A stretch of 53,236 bases of DNA, taken from an uncultured Opitutia bacterium. GTDB lineage: Bacteria > Verrucomicrobiota > Verrucomicrobiia > Opitutales > Opitutaceae. Of this stretch, positions 33,661 through 41,823 are shown in pieces; the stretch's first letter is position 1, and each line of letters begins with the position of its first letter. The stretch spans positions 1 through 53,236 of the forward strand of contig CAIKHO010000082.1 of assembly GCA_903827245.1 (NCBI GenBank), read 5' to 3'. A program made the translations under genes and the position numbers. Under the pieces are notes generated by a model. The model did no database searches. It was given only the letters and a program-made list of their open reading frames with translations, and was not told the origin of the DNA.

Positions 33661-33990
33661 GATCGCGGAAACGCGGAAGCGCGAAATCCCGAGTGAAATT
33701 CCTGCCGCGGCTGCTTTTGATGATGGAACGCATTGGCCCAACGCATTGCCCGCCCCGAGCCGGAGCCCATGCAGTAACGGATGAATTCGCCTATGAATCA
33801 CGCGAAACTGAACGCCCCTACGTTCAACTGTATGATCGCGGCTTAGCCTACCGAAGGGGTGTGGCTCCGTTGACGAGCAAGTGGGGCGGAGCGTTTCAGC
33901 GCGTTGAGCCAACGCGCTCCACCCACGGCAAATGTAAAAGGAGGCACGGCTGGATTTCCGGTCTTTCCGCCCCACCGCGTTTCCGCGATC
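33661..33990. repeat. Pair of family B arms enclosing another hairpin
   Basis: GATCGCGGAAACGCGG at 33661-33676 and its exact complement CCGCGTTTCCGCGATC at 33975-33990 flank 330 bp. Inside lies a GTGGGGCGGAGCG...AACGCGCTCCACCC hairpin (33881-33926). The 419-bp gap from 33586 to 34004 has no gene of its own. Confidence 0.75.
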
Positions 33991-34004
33991 AGCCTCCTCC
34001 CGGA

Positions 34005-35771
34005 TCAGAGCTTGTCGCTGTCAATGCGCGCGTCGCGGTGGGCATCGGGCAGACCGGCGCCGGCGCGCAGGTCGAAGCCCTCGACGCCTTTCAGTACGAA
34101 GGTGGGCGTGCCGGCCGCGTGCTGGAATTTCACGTGGTCGAAATCGGCGCCGGCGACGTCGTTGAGAATGACCGTCGGGCGCAGGTCGCCCTTCGCGTAG
34201 CGCAACTCGACGTGGTCCAGGGCGAGACCCTTCACGTGCTGCGCAAAAAGGCCGTAGGAGGGGATGGTGCCGAAGCGGGAGGGCTCGGGATATTCCTCTG
34301 CAAAGTCGGGGATCTCGCGCGCGGCCTGCTCGGCCGTGCCGCCGCCCTCGAATTCAATGAGGATGTGGCTCAGTGCGACATCCTCAATGGCATGGCCGGC
34401 CAGGCCGACGATGAGCACGCCGCTCTGGCTGGAGACGTTGTGCGCGATCACATTGTCGATCTTGATGCGGCGGGCCGCGCCGACGGTGATTGGGTCGGGG
34501 CCGCGGAGGCGGGCGCCGAGGCGGATGAAGATCGGCGCGTTTACGATGTCGCGCATGGTGAGGTTGGACACGGTGACGTCCTCGAGCAGGCCGCCGTCCA
34601 CTTCCTCAAGGGCGAGGCCGCGGCAGTACTCGAACACGCAGTTCGAGATGGTGAGGTTGTGGAAGCCGCCGTTGCCCTCGGTGCCGCACTTGATGCGGCC
34701 GGTGGGGCCGCCGGGCCGGCCGCTGCGTTTCCGGGTGCCGTCGAGCAGCGTGCCCTCGTCGAAGCCGCTGACCTGGCAGTTGGTGATGGTGACATTCTCG
34801 GTGGGACGGTTGTAGCCGAGGCCGAAGCTGCTCTTCGGGCAGATGCCGTCGTCGTTGGGGGAATTGACGGTGCAGTTGGCGACGCGGACGTTCTGGCAGC
34901 AGTCGAAGTCGATGCCGTCGCGGTTGGTGTCGATCTTGAGGTTGTCGCAGGTCCAGTTGTCGACCGCGGTGGCGAGGATGGCGAAATGGCCGCCGTGGAA
35001 GATGGTGAAGTCACGGAAGATGACATTGCGGCAGTTTTTCAACGCGATGGACTTGTTGCCGACGCCAGCCGGCAGGGAATCGCGCGCGTTGGGGTAGCCG
35101 AAGGGAGTGGCCGGGCTGACCGCCCCGCCGGTGCCACCGGCCCCGGGGGCCCGGGCGGCGACATTGACAGGCGGCGTCACGACCGGGCGCGGCTCGCCCG
35201 GCAGCGGATCCTTGCGGCCGCCTCCGCGGCTCAGGCCCCGACCGAAGATCCGGCCCGGTCCGAGGATGGAGATGTTCTCGAGGTTTTCGCCCCAGATCAG
35301 GCTGTTGTGCCAGTGGGTATGGCCGAAGTCCTGGTACTTGTCCCATTGGTTTGGCTCGGGCTCGTCGTAGCCACCTGGTGTGCCCTCGGGCGGTGCGTCG
35401 GCGGCGAGCAGCGTGGCGCCCTGCTCGAGATAGAGGCTGATGTTGCTCTTAAGGTGGATCGAGTAGCTGGCGTACGTGCCGGCGGGAAAATAAACTGTGC
35501 CGCCGCCTGCGGCGGCCGCGGCGTCGATGGCCTTGTTGATCGCGGCGGTGTCGAGCGTCGTGCCGTCGCCGGCGGCGCCGAAGGTGCGGACGTTGAAATT
35601 GCTCCTACTCATGTGGCTGGTGTAGGCGATGTAGGTCACATCATCCTGATCCTTGGTCGTTATCGGGTTGGCCAAGGGCTGTGCCGAAGCCGATGCGGCG
35701 ATCAGGGGAAGACCAGCGCATGTGGCGATGGCCAGGAGATGACGGAAGCGGGGAAGCAGAAGTGAAGACAT
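34005..35771 (-). CDS. GH28-type polygalacturonase-like protein (right-handed beta-helix), secreted
   Basis: 588 residues from ATG 35771 (signal peptide ...LLAIATCAGLPLIAASASAQ). The mature start NVRTFGAAGDGTTLDTAAI and GGGTVYFPAGTYASYSIHL are the entry to the pectin-lyase-fold helix. Around residues 282-365 lie TNRDGIDFD, the NSPNDDGICPKSS motif with paired Asp, and GRIKCGTEGNGGF, which correspond to GH28 motifs (N-x-D, DD, RIK). The GHG motif is not evident, so the call to the GH28 type is likely but the exact activity (polygalacturonase, rhamnogalacturonan hydrolase or xylogalacturonan hydrolase) is open. It would supply hydrolytic cleavage of pectin backbones next to the SGNH esterase downstream on the same strand. 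Confidence 0.78.
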   Translation of the reverse strand: MSSLLLPRFRHLLAIATCAGLPLIAASASAQPLANPITTKDQDDVTYIAYTSHMSRSNFNVRTFGAAGDGTTLDTAAINKAIDAAAAAGGGTVYFPAGTYASYSIHLKSNISLYLEQGATLLAADAPPEGTPGGYDEPEPNQWDKYQDFGHTHWHNSLIWGENLENISILGPGRIFGRGLSRGGGRKDPLPGEPRPVVTPPVNVAARAPGAGGTGGAVSPATPFGYPNARDSLPAGVGNKSIALKNCRNVIFRDFTIFHGGHFAILATAVDNWTCDNLKIDTNRDGIDFDCCQNVRVANCTVNSPNDDGICPKSSFGLGYNRPTENVTITNCQVSGFDEGTLLDGTRKRSGRPGGPTGRIKCGTEGNGGFHNLTISNCVFEYCRGLALEEVDGGLLEDVTVSNLTMRDIVNAPIFIRLGARLRGPDPITVGAARRIKIDNVIAHNVSSQSGVLIVGLAGHAIEDVALSHILIEFEGGGTAEQAAREIPDFAEEYPEPSRFGTIPSYGLFAQHVKGLALDHVELRYAKGDLRPTVILNDVAGADFDHVKFQHAAGTPTFVLKGVEGFDLRAGAGLPDAHRDARIDSDKL

Positions 35772-35894
35772 GGAACGCGGGGTTGGGCCCGAGGGGCGGG
35801 AGGGATTTCTATTGGGAGTAAACGGATGGACCGTCAAATGGTTACCCCGATGGATCTTCGCCTCGTTGCCGGATAGGTCACCTCTTAAGAGGAG

Positions 35895-36031
35895 TTTCGC
35901 GCAGAGGCGCAGGGACGCTGAGATCGAAACCGAAGCGCAGATGCCCGGAAGACCGGAAAACCTGAAGGCCTGATTTCCGACCATCGGGGCCTTCTCGATC
36001 CTTCACTGCGTCCCTGCGCCTCCGCGCGAAA
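35895..36031. repeat. Large nested hairpin, family A outside, family C inside
   Basis: Outer arms 35895-35935 and 35991-36031 are imperfect 41-bp inverted copies of the TTTCGCGCAGAGGCGC type. Inside, CCCGGAAGACCGGAAAA pairs with TTTCCGACCATCGGG (about 35943-35985), a word of family C. It lies in the 325-bp gap between divergent genes (starts 35771 and 36097). Confidence 0.82.
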
Positions 36032-36096
36032 TTATCAGCGCTCCCGCAGTCTCGCGCCTTGCGCCGTAGCGGGCCGGCCATTCTGCTTTGAACTGC

Positions 36097-36981
36097 ATGG
36101 CTCCCACGCTCCTCGTCCTCGCCGCCGGCATGGGTTCGCGCTATGGCGGACTGAAGCAGATCGACCCGGTTGGCCCGTCGGGCGAGACAGTGCTGGACTA
36201 CGCGGTGTACGACGCGTTGCGCGCCGGTTTCGGCCGCGTGGCGTTTGTGATCCGGCGCGAGTTCGAGGCCATGTTTCGCGAGAAGATCGGCGCCCGCTAT
36301 GCCGGGCGGGTCGAAGTCGACTACGTCTTCCAGTCGCTCGAAGCCCTGCCGGCCGGCTCCACCCCGCCGCCCGGCCGCGAGAAACCATGGGGCACGGGCC
36401 ATGCCGTCTGGTGTGCGCGCGAGGTGGTACGGGCGCCGTTCGCCGTCATCAACGCCGACGATTTCTACGGGGCGGACGCGTTCCAGCGGCTCGCCGGATT
36501 CCTGCGCGAAACCCCGCCGCCCGGTGCCGGCGCACAGTTTTGCATGGCCGGTTTCCGTCTCGCGCAGACGCTTTCCGAGCACGGCGCCGTGGCGCGGGGC
36601 GTGTGCACGGCCGGGGCGGACGGCTGGCTGCAGTCGATCGTCGAGCAAACCGGCATCCTGCCGGCGGAGGTCGGCCCGGGGAAAAAATATTCCGGCGACG
36701 AGACCGTCTCGATGAACTGCTGGGGCTTCACGCCCGCACTTTTCGCCGGGCTCGACGCGCAGTTCCGCGAATTTCTCGCGGCACGGGGCGGTGACGTGAA
36801 GGCGGAGTTCTATCTGCCGGCGGCTGTGTCCGCGATGATCGTGCGCGGCGAGGCGGCGGTCAGGGTCCTTCCGGTGAACAGCACATGGTTCGGTGTGACG
36901 TACCGCGAGGACAAGCCCCGCGTGCAGGCGGCGCTGGCCGCGCTGGTGCAGGCGGGGGTTTATCCCGGGAAGCTTTTCTGA
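36097..36981 (+). CDS. NTP-transferase-fold protein (sugar-phosphate nucleotidyltransferase-like)
   Basis: 294 residues from ATG 36097 (a TTG at 36088 is an alternative). The nucleotide-binding motif LAAGMGSRYGGLKQ (8-21) and the metal-binding Asp pair in INADDFYG (121-122) are clear, with WGTGHAVW (98-105) as the product/uridine loop. The middle part (FYLPAAVSAMI) resembles proteins annotated only as NTP transferases in Verrucomicrobiota and Bacteroidota. It likely activates a sugar phosphate to NDP-sugar. The following PIG-L deacetylase suggests a shared path in amino-sugar or glycan synthesis, but a hairpin gap of 325 bp separates them. Confidence 0.78.
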   Translation: MAPTLLVLAAGMGSRYGGLKQIDPVGPSGETVLDYAVYDALRAGFGRVAFVIRREFEAMFREKIGARYAGRVEVDYVFQSLEALPAGSTPPPGREKPWGTGHAVWCAREVVRAPFAVINADDFYGADAFQRLAGFLRETPPPGAGAQFCMAGFRLAQTLSEHGAVARGVCTAGADGWLQSIVEQTGILPAEVGPGKKYSGDETVSMNCWGFTPALFAGLDAQFREFLAARGGDVKAEFYLPAAVSAMIVRGEAAVRVLPVNSTWFGVTYREDKPRVQAALAALVQAGVYPGKLF

Positions 36982-36987
36982 AGCAGA

Positions 36988-37290
36988 GTTTGGCCACGAA
37001 AAGGCACAAAATTCCCGGCGGTTGGAAATACCCCTCCGGCACAAAGGCAATTCCAGCGTTCAGTCGCTCGGATCGGCCCCGGTTCGCCTCCTGTGAGAAT
37101 GGTTCGGATCGGAGGATTTTACGGGAGCCGATCCGAGGGAAACCGAGGATGGGCGGATCGGTGATCCCGCTCCTGAAACAATTTTTTAAAACCTCCGCAA
37201 TCTATCTGAGACTGATTCCATCCCGCCACGGGTAAAACCGCGTTTCGCGGCCGAAGCATGGGAATTTTTTGTGCCTTTTTGCGACCAAAC
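36988..37290. repeat. Inverted pair enclosing a family D hairpin
   Basis: The outer arms are 36988-37016 (GTTTGGCCACGAAAAGGCAC and onward) and 37260-37290 (its inverse, with AAAAAGGCACAAAAAATTCCC on the other strand). They enclose the family D element at 37070-37145. The whole 325-bp gap before the PIG-L gene is thus repeat structure. Confidence 0.8.
37070..37145. repeat. Intergenic hairpin, family D, fourth copy
   Basis: CGGATCGGCCCCGGTTCGCC (start of 37070-37095) faces ACGGGAGCCGATCCGAGGG (37121-37145). It keeps the CTCCTGT and GATCCGAGG words of the family. Confidence 0.82.
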
Positions 37291-37306
37291 CGGATTGAAT
37301 GCCCCG

Positions 37307-38158
37307 ATGAAGTTCTCCCGCCCCGCCTCTGATGTTTTTGCGCCCGACGGCACCCCGCCCGGCCTCGCGCTGGCGCGCACCACGCACCTCTGCGTCGGGG
37401 CGCACCAGGATGACATCGAGATCATGGCGCAGGCGGGCATTGCGGAGTGCTTCGGGAAAGCCGACAGGTTTTTCACCGGCGTGGTCGTGACCGACGGGGC
37501 CGGCTCGCCGCGGACGGGACGCTACGCGGCCATGAGCGACGGGGAGATGCAGGCGGTGCGCCGCGAGGAGCAGCGCCAGGCCGCCGCGCTGGGAAAATAC
37601 AACCTGCAGCTCCAGCTCGCGCATCCCAGCTCCGAGGTGAAGACGCCCGGGTCTCCGGGCGTGCAGGCCGATCTCGCGGCGATTTTCGGCGGTTGCCGGC
37701 CGGGGGTCGTTTACCTGCACAATCCCGCCGACAAGCACGATACCCATGTGGCCCTGGTCCTGCGCTGCTTGGCGGCCCTGCGTGCGCTGCCGCGGGAGCG
37801 GCGCCCCGCGAGCGTGCTGGGCTGCGAGGTCTGGCGCGACCTCGACTGGCTGGTCGATGCCGACAAGGTCGCGCTCGATGCCGGGCAGAATCCCGGCCTG
37901 GCCGCGGCCCTCCTGAAGGTCTTCGACTCCCAGATCAGCGGTGGTAAACGCTACGACCTCGCCGCGCTCGGCCGCCGTGCGGCCCACGCCACGTTTCACG
38001 CGTCGCACGCTACGGACCGCCTTACGGCCGTGACGTGGGCGATCGACCTCACTCCGCTCGTGGTGGACGAAACCCTGTCCGTGCGCGACTTCACCCTGGC
38101 CCATATCGCCCGCCTGCAGGCCGACGTGGCCGCACGCCTCGCCCGACTCGGCGCCTGA
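37307..38158 (+). CDS. PIG-L family deacetylase (zinc N-acetylglucosaminyl deacetylase fold)
   Basis: 283 residues from ATG 37307; an in-frame GTG at 37271 would begin inside the repeat arm. The zinc motif GAHQDDIEIM (His33, Asp35, Asp36) and the second motif HNPADKHDTH (His144, His147) match the LmbE/PIG-L family, which removes acetyl groups from GlcNAc in small molecules, glycolipids or cell-wall precursors. There is no signal peptide, so it acts in the cytoplasm. The upstream neighbour is a nucleotidyltransferase-like gene. The exact substrate is not visible. Just after the stop lies a 43-bp palindrome. Confidence 0.85.
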   Translation: MKFSRPASDVFAPDGTPPGLALARTTHLCVGAHQDDIEIMAQAGIAECFGKADRFFTGVVVTDGAGSPRTGRYAAMSDGEMQAVRREEQRQAAALGKYNLQLQLAHPSSEVKTPGSPGVQADLAAIFGGCRPGVVYLHNPADKHDTHVALVLRCLAALRALPRERRPASVLGCEVWRDLDWLVDADKVALDAGQNPGLAAALLKVFDSQISGGKRYDLAALGRRAAHATFHASHATDRLTAVTWAIDLTPLVVDETLSVRDFTLAHIARLQADVAARLARLGA

Positions 38159-38199
38159 GACAGCTGATTGCTCCCTGCGCCCCTGTGCTCAACGCCCAA

Positions 38200-38242
38200 G
38201 CCCAACCGTAGTGTCAACTATTAGTTGACACTACGGTTGGGC
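38200..38242. repeat. Perfect 43-bp palindrome
   Basis: Two 21-bp arms meet at a single central T (38221); the right half reads TAGTTGACACTACGGTTGGG plus C. There is no loop to speak of and no T tract, so it is not a standard terminator. It lies 42 bp after the PIG-L stop and 142 bp before the next start. Confidence 0.95.
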
Positions 38243-38383
38243 GGTTGCGGTACGGGCGGGAGGAGTTTGGGTTGGGACGCTGTGCGGGATGGGGCTGGCC
38301 AAGCTTGGTGGAGCGGCAATGGATCCTGTGGCCATAGAAACGTTGCCTCGACGCGGCGGTGGGGTAGCCTGCGTGCTCGTGCC

Positions 38384-39718
38384 ATGCTAAGTGTCTCCGT
38401 CGAACTCCTGATCCTGGCCCTTCTGGTGCTGGCGAACGGCCTGCTCGCCATGGCGGAGACGGCGATCGTGTCCGCGCGCAAGGCCCGGCTCCGCGAGCTC
38501 GCGGCTGCCGGCGATGTCGGCGCCGCCCAGGCCCTGGCGCTGGCGGACCAGCCGGCACGGTTCCTCGCGCTGGTGGAGTTCTGGCTCACCCTGAGCAGCA
38601 TGATCGCGGGCGTTCTCGCCGGGGCCGGCCTCGCGTCGCAATTTTCCGAATGGCTGGGACAATTTCCGGTGCTGGCGCCCCACGCGGGCTGGATGGCGGT
38701 CGTGGCCGTCACGCTTGGCCTGACCTTCTTCATGCTGCTCTTCGGCGAGCTCGTGCCGAAGCGCATCGGCCTGGCGCACCCGGAGAAGACCGCCGCGCTG
38801 CTGGCCGGGACGATGCGCGGCCTGGCGTGGCTGGCGGCGCCCCTGCTGCGGGGATTCGAGCTTGGCACCGAGGCACTCGTGAAACTGATCCGCCTCCGCA
38901 CGCGCCCGGTGGCGGAGAGCGTGGGGGAGGATGAGGTGCGCGCACTGATCGAGCAGGGCCTGCATGCGGGCGTGTTCCAGCGCGCCGAGCAGCAGATGGT
39001 CGAGGGTGTGCTTGCGCTGGACCAGCTGGCGGTGACGGCGCTGATGACGCCCCGGCCCAAGATCGTGTTCCTGAACCTCGACGACTCCGACGAGGTCAAC
39101 TGGCGCAAGATTGTCACGAGCGGCCACTCCTATTTCCCGGTCTACCAGTCGAACCGCGACCAGGTGGTCGGCATGGTCGCGGTGAAGGCGCTCTGGGCGC
39201 ACTCGGCCATCGGGCTGCCGACCACACTGAAGAACCTGCTGGTGCCGCCGCTGGTGGTCCCGGAGAAGTTCAACGCGATCCAGCTCCTCGAGCAGTTCAA
39301 GAAATCCGCCAAGCACATCGCGGTCGTGACCGACGAGTTCGGCGCGGTGCAGGGGCTGGTGACGCTGATCGACGTGATGGAGGCGATCGTCGGCGACCTG
39401 CCCGAGCCGGGACAGCGCAACCAGCCCGAGGCCAAGCGCCGCGACGACGGCTCGTGGCTGATCGACGCGACGCTATCGACCAGCGATTTGAAGTCGCTCC
39501 TCGGCCTCAGCGCGGACCTCCCGCACGAGGACGAGGCGGACTTCCAGACGCTCGGCGGCTACGTGGTGACGCAATTCGGCCGCATCCCGATGGCGGGCGA
39601 CCACTTCGACTGGGCGGGATGGCGCTTTGAGGTGATCGACATGGACCGCCGCCGGGTGGACAAGGTGCTGGTGTCGAAGACGCCGCCTCCGGCCGCCGCC
39701 GAGAAGGCCGCGTCCTGA
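38384..39718 (+). CDS. CNNM/CorC-type membrane protein (DUF21-CBS-CorC_HlyC)
   Basis: 444 residues from ATG 38384 (the frame is open upstream but only reads repeat). Domains in order: DUF21 membrane domain (about 1-185) with NGLLAMAETAIVSARKARL and FWLTLSSMIAGVLAG helices; two CBS domains (about 200-335, MTPRPKIVFL... and VTDEFGAVQGLVTLIDVMEAI); and a CorC_HlyC domain (about 345-430, DFQTLGGYVVTQFGRIP). The family is linked to magnesium/cobalt efflux and ion homeostasis; older annotations call it hemolysin. The length and order are normal. It is monocistronic as far as can be seen. Confidence 0.9.
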   Translation: MLSVSVELLILALLVLANGLLAMAETAIVSARKARLRELAAAGDVGAAQALALADQPARFLALVEFWLTLSSMIAGVLAGAGLASQFSEWLGQFPVLAPHAGWMAVVAVTLGLTFFMLLFGELVPKRIGLAHPEKTAALLAGTMRGLAWLAAPLLRGFELGTEALVKLIRLRTRPVAESVGEDEVRALIEQGLHAGVFQRAEQQMVEGVLALDQLAVTALMTPRPKIVFLNLDDSDEVNWRKIVTSGHSYFPVYQSNRDQVVGMVAVKALWAHSAIGLPTTLKNLLVPPLVVPEKFNAIQLLEQFKKSAKHIAVVTDEFGAVQGLVTLIDVMEAIVGDLPEPGQRNQPEAKRRDDGSWLIDATLSTSDLKSLLGLSADLPHEDEADFQTLGGYVVTQFGRIPMAGDHFDWAGWRFEVIDMDRRRVDKVLVSKTPPPAAAEKAAS

Positions 39719-39827
39719 TGGAGGATGGGGCTGCCGCCGCCGGGGCGGCTGGCCGGTCCGATTCTTGCGAACAAAATGTGGGCAAAAACCCTTTGCCAAT
39801 CCACGCGCCGGCGCTGACGTTGCAGGC

Positions 39828-40780
39828 ATGTCCCAGGACCCGTCATGCAAGACCCCTTCACCGGCCAGCCGACCCGACTTGGCGGACAGCGCCTCCCGGG
39901 TGCAGCCGAGCGAGACGCTCTTCAAGACGATCACGAGCGACGACTGGCGGCGCTCGCTCGCCTTGGCGCGGCAGCAGCCGAATGCGGTCTCCGCGCAGAT
40001 TCGGACCGTGATCTCGTCCTCCTCGCCGGGGACGAAGTAAGCCTGCTGGAGTCCGCGGGCGGCCCGTGGCCGGCGCTGGGCGACGCGATCCGCGCCCTGC
40101 GGTCCTGCCTTCCGCTGCGGCTGCTGGACGACTTCGGGTTCCCGGCCGCGGCGGAGAATTCGCTGGAGGAGGCGAACCCGCGCCTGCGGCGCATCGGCGG
40201 CGGGGTGGAGGCCTGGGCCTTCGAGTCGCCGGAGGACGGGTCCATCTACAAGTTTTACCTCCCGCGCGAGGGCAAGCGCATCGGCAGCGCGTTCGGTTTC
40301 CGGCGGGGCGACGAGACGCAGCTGCTGGCCGAGGCCGAGCTGGGGGATTATCGGGCGCTGCTGGAAAAACTGCTGCTCATCCATGCCCTTGGCGGCATGG
40401 CCACGGAAGTGGTGGCAGTGACGCCCGAGGGCATCCTTGTGGCGAAGCAGGTGCCCGGTGAACCGCTGCCGCAGGGCGACGACATGTCGCGCTTGCTGCC
40501 GGCGGGCCTGATCGAGATTCCCTCGCGCTTCCTCCGGGCCAATCGCGACCACCCGCGGCTTTTTTTCCTGGGGCGGGGCAGGGAAGCGCAGCCCTTCTTG
40601 GTGGCCGACCTGCATGCCCGCAACTTCGTGCGCGGGATCGACGGTGGCTTGCACGTGATCGACCTGGTGGCGGCGCCCTGGCCGCCGGAGAACGAGGGGG
40701 AAAGGGCGGACTGGATTGCGCGGAAACGCCTCGATCCCCACGCCCCGGCGTTGCCCGGAGCGCGGGACGACGAACTGTAA
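39828..40780 (+). pseudogene. Kinase-like conserved protein interrupted by an apparent frameshift
   Basis: The ATG at 39828 starts a frame (MSQDPSCKTPSPASRPDL..., TLFKTITSDDWRRSLALARQQP) that ends at 40040. From about 40010 the coding signal continues in another frame (LLAGDEVSLLESAGGPWPAL...) to 40780. Third-codon G+C counted by hand is about 91% in the first frame and only about 60% in the overlapping part of the second, which points to one gene of about 316 residues with a shift between 39990 and 40040. The C-terminal half contains ADLHARNFVRG and LHVIDLVAAP, reminiscent of the H-x-x-N...D motifs of kinase folds. I cannot tell whether the break is real or a sequencing error; an intact 311-residue frame beginning at 39845 is the alternative reading. 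Confidence 0.55.
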
Positions 40781-40786
40781 CGGAAG

Positions 40787-40882
40787 GAAATCGCGGAAAC
40801 GCGGAGGGGCGGAAGCATGGAATTTCCGGAGCCCGAGGCGAGGCGTCCCGGTATTTCCGCTTTTTCGCGCTTCGGCGATCTC
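40787..40882. repeat. Intergenic hairpin, family B, diverged copy
   Basis: GAAATCGCGGAAACGCGGAG opens the left arm (40787-40831); the right arm (40850-40882) is its imperfect inverse (TTTCCGCTTTTTCGCGCTTC). It is followed at once by the terminator of the - strand peroxiredoxin gene. Confidence 0.75.
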
Positions 40883-40889
40883 TCCGGGG

Positions 40890-40924
40890 AAATAAAAACG
40901 CCGCCCGGGGCCGGGCGGCGTTCA
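40890..40924 (-). terminator. Rho-independent terminator of the peroxiredoxin gene
   Basis: On the - strand, a 12-bp GC stem AACGCCGCCCGG/CCGGGCGGCGTT (sharing central Gs and Cs, loop about 2-4 nt) is followed by TTTTATTTCC. It lies about 30 bp after the stop at 40954. It is the only textbook intrinsic terminator I see in the window. Confidence 0.85.
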
Positions 40925-40953
40925 AGAAAGAATGCGGGATGATCCCGCGGGGC

Positions 40954-41469
40954 TCAGCTCTTTTGCTCGGCGAGGACCTTGAGGATCTCCTCGGCCTGCG
41001 TCTTGGTGGTGCCCTTGTAATCCGTGTAGATGATCTTGCCGTCCTTGATCAGGTAGGCGGAGCGGTGAGCCACCACGGCGGCCGGCACGCCGAAGGCATT
41101 GATCACGGTCTTGTCGGTGTCGGCGATAAGCGTGAAGGGCAGGTGGTATTTGTCCTTGAACGCCTTTTGCGCCTCGATGCCGTCGACGCTGACGCCGATG
41201 ACGGCCATGCCTTTCTTGGTCAGCTCCTCATACGAGTCGCGGAGGGAGCAGCCCTGCGCGGTGCAACCCGGAGTGTCGGCCTTCGGGTAGAAATAAACCA
41301 GTGTGTAGGGTTGTTTCTTGTAGACGTCGGCGAGGCTGAGCTTGGCGCCGGTTTCGGTGACGCCCGTGACCTCGGGGGCCTTGTCGCCGACCTTGATGGG
41401 ATCGGCCTTGGCGAAGGAGAACAACATGGCGAAGAGGGCGCTGAGGGTGAGGAGGGGGCGGGATTTCAT
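40954..41469 (-). CDS. Exported Bcp/PrxQ-type peroxiredoxin
   Basis: 171 residues from ATG 41469, with a signal peptide (MKSRPLLTLSALFAMLFSFAKA); the frame upstream of this start has no leader-like features. The active site TPGCTAQGCSLRD has the peroxidatic Cys69 and a resolving Cys74 five residues on, as in atypical 2-Cys PrxQ/Bcp enzymes. YFYPKADTPGC and FTLIADTDKTV are family segments. It would reduce peroxides in the periplasm; most Bcp proteins are cytoplasmic, so the signal peptide is worth noting. A strong intrinsic terminator follows. Confidence 0.87.
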   Translation of the reverse strand: MKSRPLLTLSALFAMLFSFAKADPIKVGDKAPEVTGVTETGAKLSLADVYKKQPYTLVYFYPKADTPGCTAQGCSLRDSYEELTKKGMAVIGVSVDGIEAQKAFKDKYHLPFTLIADTDKTVINAFGVPAAVVAHRSAYLIKDGKIIYTDYKGTTKTQAEEILKVLAEQKS

Positions 41470-41823
41470 GGCCGCCCAACGTGGAGTTTCATCGCTCGTG
41501 GCGCAAGTCCTCGATGCAAAATTTGCCATGAAATGCCTTTCCGGGCGGCGGCCGGCGGCGCGTTGGACCGGGCGGACTTTGCGCCCGACAACCCCTCTGG
41601 ATTTTCCCGGAACCTGCGGAAGGCGGCGCACTCTAAGAGTGCCACCTTGGTCACCGCCGAATCCCCGAATTTAAGCCTTTGCGCCATTGCCCGGATGGGT
41701 GATTTTCATGCCGCGGACGGCTCCCACACCCTTCCGTCCGGCCGGACGGGATAACGATTATAATGGCCGGCCGATTGTGCCTGCTTGCGCTCTGTCCGGG
41801 TTTCCTCCAACCAGCTTCTAACC
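41470..41823. other. Divergent intergenic region (354 bp)
   Basis: It separates the peroxiredoxin gene (-) from the giant repeat protein (+). It holds a 15-bp palindrome, GCACTCTAAGAGTGC (41628-41642), a possible operator or a chance hairpin, and a perfect TATAAT at 41759-41764, 60 bp before the giant gene, without a convincing -35. I see no gene here. Confidence 0.4.

Noticed and set aside
38200-38242. Palindrome as an intrinsic terminator of the PIG-L gene
   Set aside because: No T tract on either strand and essentially no loop; reported as an unexplained palindrome.
41759-41764. Perfect TATAAT before the giant gene as a sigma-70 promoter
   Set aside because: No acceptable -35 at 16-18 bp; one hexamer in 354 bp can occur by chance. 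Mentioned in the gap entry only.
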